Assembly (NCBI GenBank): GCA_965216945.1 | Contig: CBDCGU010000003.1 | Coordinates: forward strand, 2,604,001-2,668,000 | Length of the DNA: 64,000 bases | From: DATHZQ01 sp965216945 | GTDB lineage: Bacteria; Actinomycetota; Acidimicrobiia; Spongiisociales; UBA5794 | Direction: 5' to 3' | Part shown: in pieces, positions 61,373 through 64,000 of the stretch | Layout: every line of letters begins with the position of its first letter | Position numbering within the stretch: the stretch's first letter is position 1 | Translations under genes and position numbers: made by a program | The notes under the pieces: model-generated | Databases searched by the model: none | The model's input: only the letters and a program-made list of their open reading frames with translations | Told to the model about the DNA's origin: nothing

Positions 61373-62031
61373 CTCCGGAGCGGTCCGCAGCATTGCGGGC
61401 GCTGGCTTCACAGGCCGGCGTCTGCGTTTCCTGCCGCCTCCACGAGGGGCGGACGAATGTGGTGTTCGGTTCCGGTGCCGACGATGCCGACGTCGTGATC
61501 GTCGGCGAGGGCCCGGGCAAGAACGAAGACGAGCAGGGTCTTCCCTTCGTGGGACGTTCGGGCGAGCTGCTGGATCAGTTGCTCGGCGAGATCGGCCTGC
61601 ATCGGAACGAGGTGTACATCGCCAACGTCGTCAAGTGCCGGCCGCCGCAGAATCGCGATCCTCGGCCCGACGAGATCGAAGCGTGCAAGGGCTATCTCCG
61701 CGAGCAGCTCCGCCTCATCGATCCCAAGGTGGTCGTCACGGTGGGCAACTTCTCGTCGAAGCTGTTGCTGCGCGCCGAGACCGGGATCACGCGCCTGCGC
61801 GGCAAGGCCTACGAGTGGTGGGGACGCCACCTGGTGCCGACGTTTCACCCGGCGGCGGCGCTCCGCGGCAGCGCTCGGGTCCTCGAGGAGATGCGCTACG
61901 ACTTCGGGATCGTCCGCAGCCTCATCGACGGTAGTCTTCCGGGGTTGCGAGACGCCGCAGCCGAGGATGACGGGCGTCCCGCCGCACAGCCCATCGAAAC
62001 CGATCCGGAGCAGCTCGGTCTCTTCCAATGA
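61369..62031 (+). CDS. Uracil-DNA glycosylase, family 4 (4Fe-4S), with C-terminal QLGLF
   Basis: A 220-residue family-4 UDG. The cluster cysteines are Cys19 and Cys22 (GVCVSC) plus the two in VVKCRPPQNR and EACKGYL. The active loops are VGEGPGKNEDEQGLPFVGRSG and TFHPAAAL. It removes uracil from DNA. The last residues, QLGLF (215-219), match the bacterial sliding-clamp-binding pattern QLxLF. GTG 61369 overlaps the peptidase stop. The codons for this motif are the first copy of a 20-base tandem duplication. Confidence 0.93.
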   Translation: MTPERSAALRALASQAGVCVSCRLHEGRTNVVFGSGADDADVVIVGEGPGKNEDEQGLPFVGRSGELLDQLLGEIGLHRNEVYIANVVKCRPPQNRDPRPDEIEACKGYLREQLRLIDPKVVVTVGNFSSKLLLRAETGITRLRGKAYEWWGRHLVPTFHPAAALRGSARVLEEMRYDFGIVRSLIDGSLPGLRDAAAEDDGRPAAQPIETDPEQLGLFQ

Positions 62032-62051
62032 AGCTCGGTCGCTTGCAATGA
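62012..62051 (+). repeat. 20-base tandem duplication across the udg stop
   Basis: AGCTCGGTCTCTTCCAATGA (62012-62031) is followed at once by AGCTCGGTCGCTTGCAATGA (62032-62051), 18 of 20 bases the same. The first copy ends the glycosylase gene; the second supplies the ATGA at which tsaE starts. Confidence 0.9.
62028..62051 (+). CDS. 7-codon bridging mini-ORF between udg and tsaE
   Basis: ATG overlaps the glycosylase stop (ATGA), and the TGA overlaps the tsaE ATG (ATGA). The peptide would be MKLGRLQ. It is a product of the 20-base duplication and fully fills the gap. Confidence 0.3.
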   Translation: MKLGRLQ

Positions 62052-62530
62052 AACAGCCCGTCCCGGCCTCTGGGCCGCCCCTCCAGATGGTGAGCACATC
62101 GCCGGCCGATACGCTGGCGGTCGGGCGCCGTCTCGCCGGGATACTCATGCCCGGCGATGTCGTGCTCCTCGTCGGCCGTCTCGGTGCAGGCAAGACGCTG
62201 GTCGCCGCCGGTATCGGCCAAGGTCTCGGCGTCGATCAGCCGGTGACGAGCCCAACATTCGTGCTCATGCGCAGCTACGACGGGTTCCTCCCGCTGCACC
62301 ACGTCGACGTGTACCGGCTGGGATCGACCGCCGAGTTCGACGATCTCGATCTCTTCGGTCGCAGCGACGAGGGTGTCGTGCTCATCGAGTGGGGCAACGC
62401 AGTCTCCGGTGAGGTGCCTTCCGATCACCTCGTCGTCGAGCTCGAGATCACCGGCCACGATCGGCGTGACATCCGGCTGACTCCGTACGGCAGCTGGTGC
62501 GCCCGCCCGCTCGAGGAGATCGCGGCGTGA
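62048..62530 (+). CDS. tsaE: tRNA t6A biosynthesis ATPase TsaE
   Basis: A 160-residue TsaE (YjeE). The P-loop is GRLGAGKT, followed by SPTFVLMRSYDG and the HHVDVYRL region with IEWGNAV. It is the ATPase that drives the TsaB-TsaD complex in making t6A in tRNA. Two starts are possible: ATG 62048, coupled to the mini-ORF, and ATG 62087, which is closer to the common N-terminus. The stop overlaps tsaB (GTGA). Confidence 0.93.
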   Translation: MKQPVPASGPPLQMVSTSPADTLAVGRRLAGILMPGDVVLLVGRLGAGKTLVAAGIGQGLGVDQPVTSPTFVLMRSYDGFLPLHHVDVYRLGSTAEFDDLDLFGRSDEGVVLIEWGNAVSGEVPSDHLVVELEITGHDRRDIRLTPYGSWCARPLEEIAA

Positions 62531-63243
62531 AGATCCTGGCGATCGACACGGCGACCCCGGCCAGTTCTGTGGCCCTCGGCGAGGACGGCGCGATCATCGC
62601 CCTCTCGGTACATGTCGACGCCACGGGCCACGTCGAGTTCCTCGTGCCCGCGATCGACTTCTGCTTCGAGCGCGCCGAGTGGACACCCGACGAGCTGGAC
62701 CTGGTGGCAATCGACATCGGGCCCGGTCCTTACACCGGATTGCGTGCCGGGATCGCTACGGCACAGGCCGTCGCCGCCGCCGTCGGTGTTCCGGTCGTGA
62801 CTGCCAGCTCGCTCACCGTGCTTGCGCTCCGTGCCGCAACCGGCCATCGCCGCATCTGGCCGGTTGTCGACGTGCGGCGCGGGCAGATCGCCACGGCGCC
62901 ATACCGCCCGGTCCCGGGTGGGGTGGTTCCGGACGGGTCACGGGAACTGTGCACGCCAGAGGAGTTTCGCGGGCTGCTCGAGGCCGATCCGGAGGAGACG
63001 CTGCTCGTCGGCGACTGGCAGATCGTGCCCGACGAGACGATGCGGGGTCTCCATCGCACCAAGAAGGGCCGCCCGCGCTATCCAACCGCCGATGTGCTGC
63101 TCGAGATCGCCGAGATGCGTGCCGCCCACGACGACTTCGCCGGCGCCGAGGAGTTGCGCCCGTTGTACATGCGCGAGCCAGATACCCAGATCAACTGGAG
63201 CGACTTCCGCGAGGAGGGTCTGTGGCCTGGAGCGGCGTCGTGA
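62527..63243 (+). CDS. tsaB: tRNA t6A biosynthesis protein TsaB
   Basis: A 238-residue ASKHA-fold protein: LAIDTATPASSVAL at the start and DIGPGPYTGLRAGIATAQAVAAAVGVPV in the middle. TsaB is the inactive partner that holds TsaD and TsaE. The start GTG 62527 is fixed by GTGA overlap with tsaE, and the end overlaps rimI the same way. The C-terminus has the usual LRPLYMREP. Confidence 0.95.
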   Translation: MKILAIDTATPASSVALGEDGAIIALSVHVDATGHVEFLVPAIDFCFERAEWTPDELDLVAIDIGPGPYTGLRAGIATAQAVAAAVGVPVVTASSLTVLALRAATGHRRIWPVVDVRRGQIATAPYRPVPGGVVPDGSRELCTPEEFRGLLEADPEETLLVGDWQIVPDETMRGLHRTKKGRPRYPTADVLLEIAEMRAAHDDFAGAEELRPLYMREPDTQINWSDFREEGLWPGAAS

Positions 63244-63755
63244 TCGACACAACCCCGTCTGCCTCGGCCCTGACGATTCGCCCGATGGGGGAGAGGGACA
63301 TCCCCGCCGTCGCTGCTCTGGAAGAGGCGATCTACCCGCAGCCGTGGCCGGTCGCCGTCTTCCGCGACGAGTTGCGAGAGGAAGGGCGCATCTATCGGGT
63401 CGGTCTCGTGGCTGACCGCATCGTTGCGTACGGAGGATTGATGGTGGTCGTGGACGATGCCCACATCACGACGCTGGCGGTCGCTCCGGCGGCGCGGCGT
63501 CACCGACTCGGGACACGGCTGATGCTGGAGCTGGTCGACGCCGGTCTCGAGCGCGGGGCGCGACACCTGACACTCGAGGTCCGCATGTCGAACAAGGGCG
63601 CGCAGCGGTTGTACTCGAAGTTCGGCATGGCGCCGGTGGGAGTGAGGAAGGACTACTACCGCGATGAGGATGCGCTGATCATGTGGGCCACCGACATCGA
63701 CGCCGAGGACTACCGACGTCGCATCGACCAGATCAGGGAGGGGCTCGATGGCTGA
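63240..63755 (+). CDS. rimI: Ribosomal protein S18 N-acetyltransferase-like GNAT
   Basis: A 171-residue GNAT between tsaB and tsaD, the usual place of rimI. It has LTIRPMGERDIPAVAALEEAIYPQPWPVAVFRDEL, the acetyl-CoA loop VAPAARRHRLGTRLMLELV and LEVRMSNKGAQRLYSKFGMAPVGVRKDYY. RimI acetylates S18 in E. coli; broader targets are known elsewhere. GTG 63240 overlaps the tsaB stop as GTGA; the end overlaps tsaD by eight bases. Confidence 0.92.
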   Translation: MIDTTPSASALTIRPMGERDIPAVAALEEAIYPQPWPVAVFRDELREEGRIYRVGLVADRIVAYGGLMVVVDDAHITTLAVAPAARRHRLGTRLMLELVDAGLERGARHLTLEVRMSNKGAQRLYSKFGMAPVGVRKDYYRDEDALIMWATDIDAEDYRRRIDQIREGLDG

Positions 63756-64000
63756 CGCGCGGATGATCCTGGGCATCGAAACCAGCTGCGACGAGACGGG
63801 TGTGGCCGTGGTCTCCGGCTTCGACATGCGTGCTTCGGTGCTGGCGACCCAGGCGGACGCCCATGCCCGATTTGGTGGGGTCGTGCCGGAGGTGGCGGCG
63901 CGAGCCCATGTCGAGGCGATCCGCCCGTTGGTGCACAAGGCGCTGCAGCAGGCTGGCGTGTATTCCGGCGACGTAGACGCGATCGCAGCGACCCAAGGTC
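63748..64000 (+). CDS. tsaD: tRNA t6A transferase TsaD, 5' part cut by window edge
   Basis: The first 84 residues are visible. They open MADARMILGIETSCDETGVAVV and include FGGVVPEVAARAHVEAIRPLVHKAL, with the HxxxH-type metal region expected in TsaD. This is the subunit that transfers the threonylcarbamoyl group to A37 of tRNA. ATG 63748 lies eight bases before the end of rimI. The gene continues past the window. Confidence 0.96.
   Translation, partial: MADARMILGIETSCDETGVAVVSGFDMRASVLATQADAHARFGGVVPEVAARAHVEAIRPLVHKALQQAGVYSGDVDAIAATQG

Overview
The window is GC-rich, gene-dense bacterial chromosome and most likely comes from an actinobacterium (Actinomycetota). The reasons are the GTG/TTG starts, the many starts with a -10 box only 6-9 bases upstream (leaderless mRNAs), two very large BTAD/AfsR-type regulators, a HutC-type GntR regulator with DasR-like TGTCTAGACA operators, and the order of the housekeeping genes. 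I cannot fix the genus; a lineage outside the classical Streptomyces/Mycobacterium groups, for example near Acidimicrobiia, is a guess.

Layout. (1) 1-8.8 kb, minus strand: a sugar-uptake and oxidation operon, read from a ROK repressor through a lipoprotein binding protein, a double-domain ATPase, two RbsC-like permeases, a Gfo/Idh/MocA dehydrogenase and a sugar isomerase/epimerase to a flavoprotein cut by the window edge. (2) 8.9-12.2 kb: an amino-sugar-type module (SIS isomerase, HutC regulator, ROK kinase, SDR) with twin operators between the divergent genes. (3) 12.3-17.4 kb: a BTAD/NTPase/TPR regulator with a cysteine-less thioredoxin-like protein and a methyltransferase behind it and a divergent acetyltransferase. 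(4) 17.4-20.6 kb: rpsL-rpsG-fusA, with no tuf. (5) 21.1-32.2 kb: the S10-spc run rpsJ to secY, nearly every junction overlapping by 1, 4 or 8 bases. (6) 32.2-37.4 kb: a second BTAD regulator and an ABC-2 exporter lodged between secY and adk. (7) 37.4-38.8 kb: adk-map. (8) 39.0-44.6 kb, minus strand: esterase, ATP-grasp, esterase, GNAT, lodged between map and infA and broken by an IS1380-family element. (9) 44.7-47.9 kb: infA-rpmJ-rpsM-rpsK-rpsD-rpoA-rplQ with a strong terminator. (10) 48-51 kb: NUDIX, lipoprotein, membrane protein and truA. (11) 51-55.5 kb: rplM-rpsI-glmM, a glmS ribozyme and glmS. (12) 55.5-64 kb: an ArsR-SRPBCC gene with a textbook operator, an AlkZ-like protein, acpS, nnr, alr, a P1 peptidase, a uracil-DNA glycosylase and tsaE-tsaB-rimI-tsaD.

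How it works together. The backbone is the translation superoperon (str, S10, spc, alpha, L13-S9), linked through glmM-glmS to cell-wall amino-sugar supply and then to acpS/alr and the tRNA t6A genes. Two accessory cassettes interrupt the secY-adk-map-infA stretch. The most interesting points are the glmS ribozyme; tiny ORFs that exactly span gaps between operon genes; the esterase/ATP-grasp/GNAT cassette with its reconstructable IS insertion; a roughly 205-residue repeat-bearing tail on S3; SARP-like 11-base direct repeats beside both BTAD genes; and a uracil-DNA glycosylase ending in a QLGLF clamp-type motif inside a tandem duplication.
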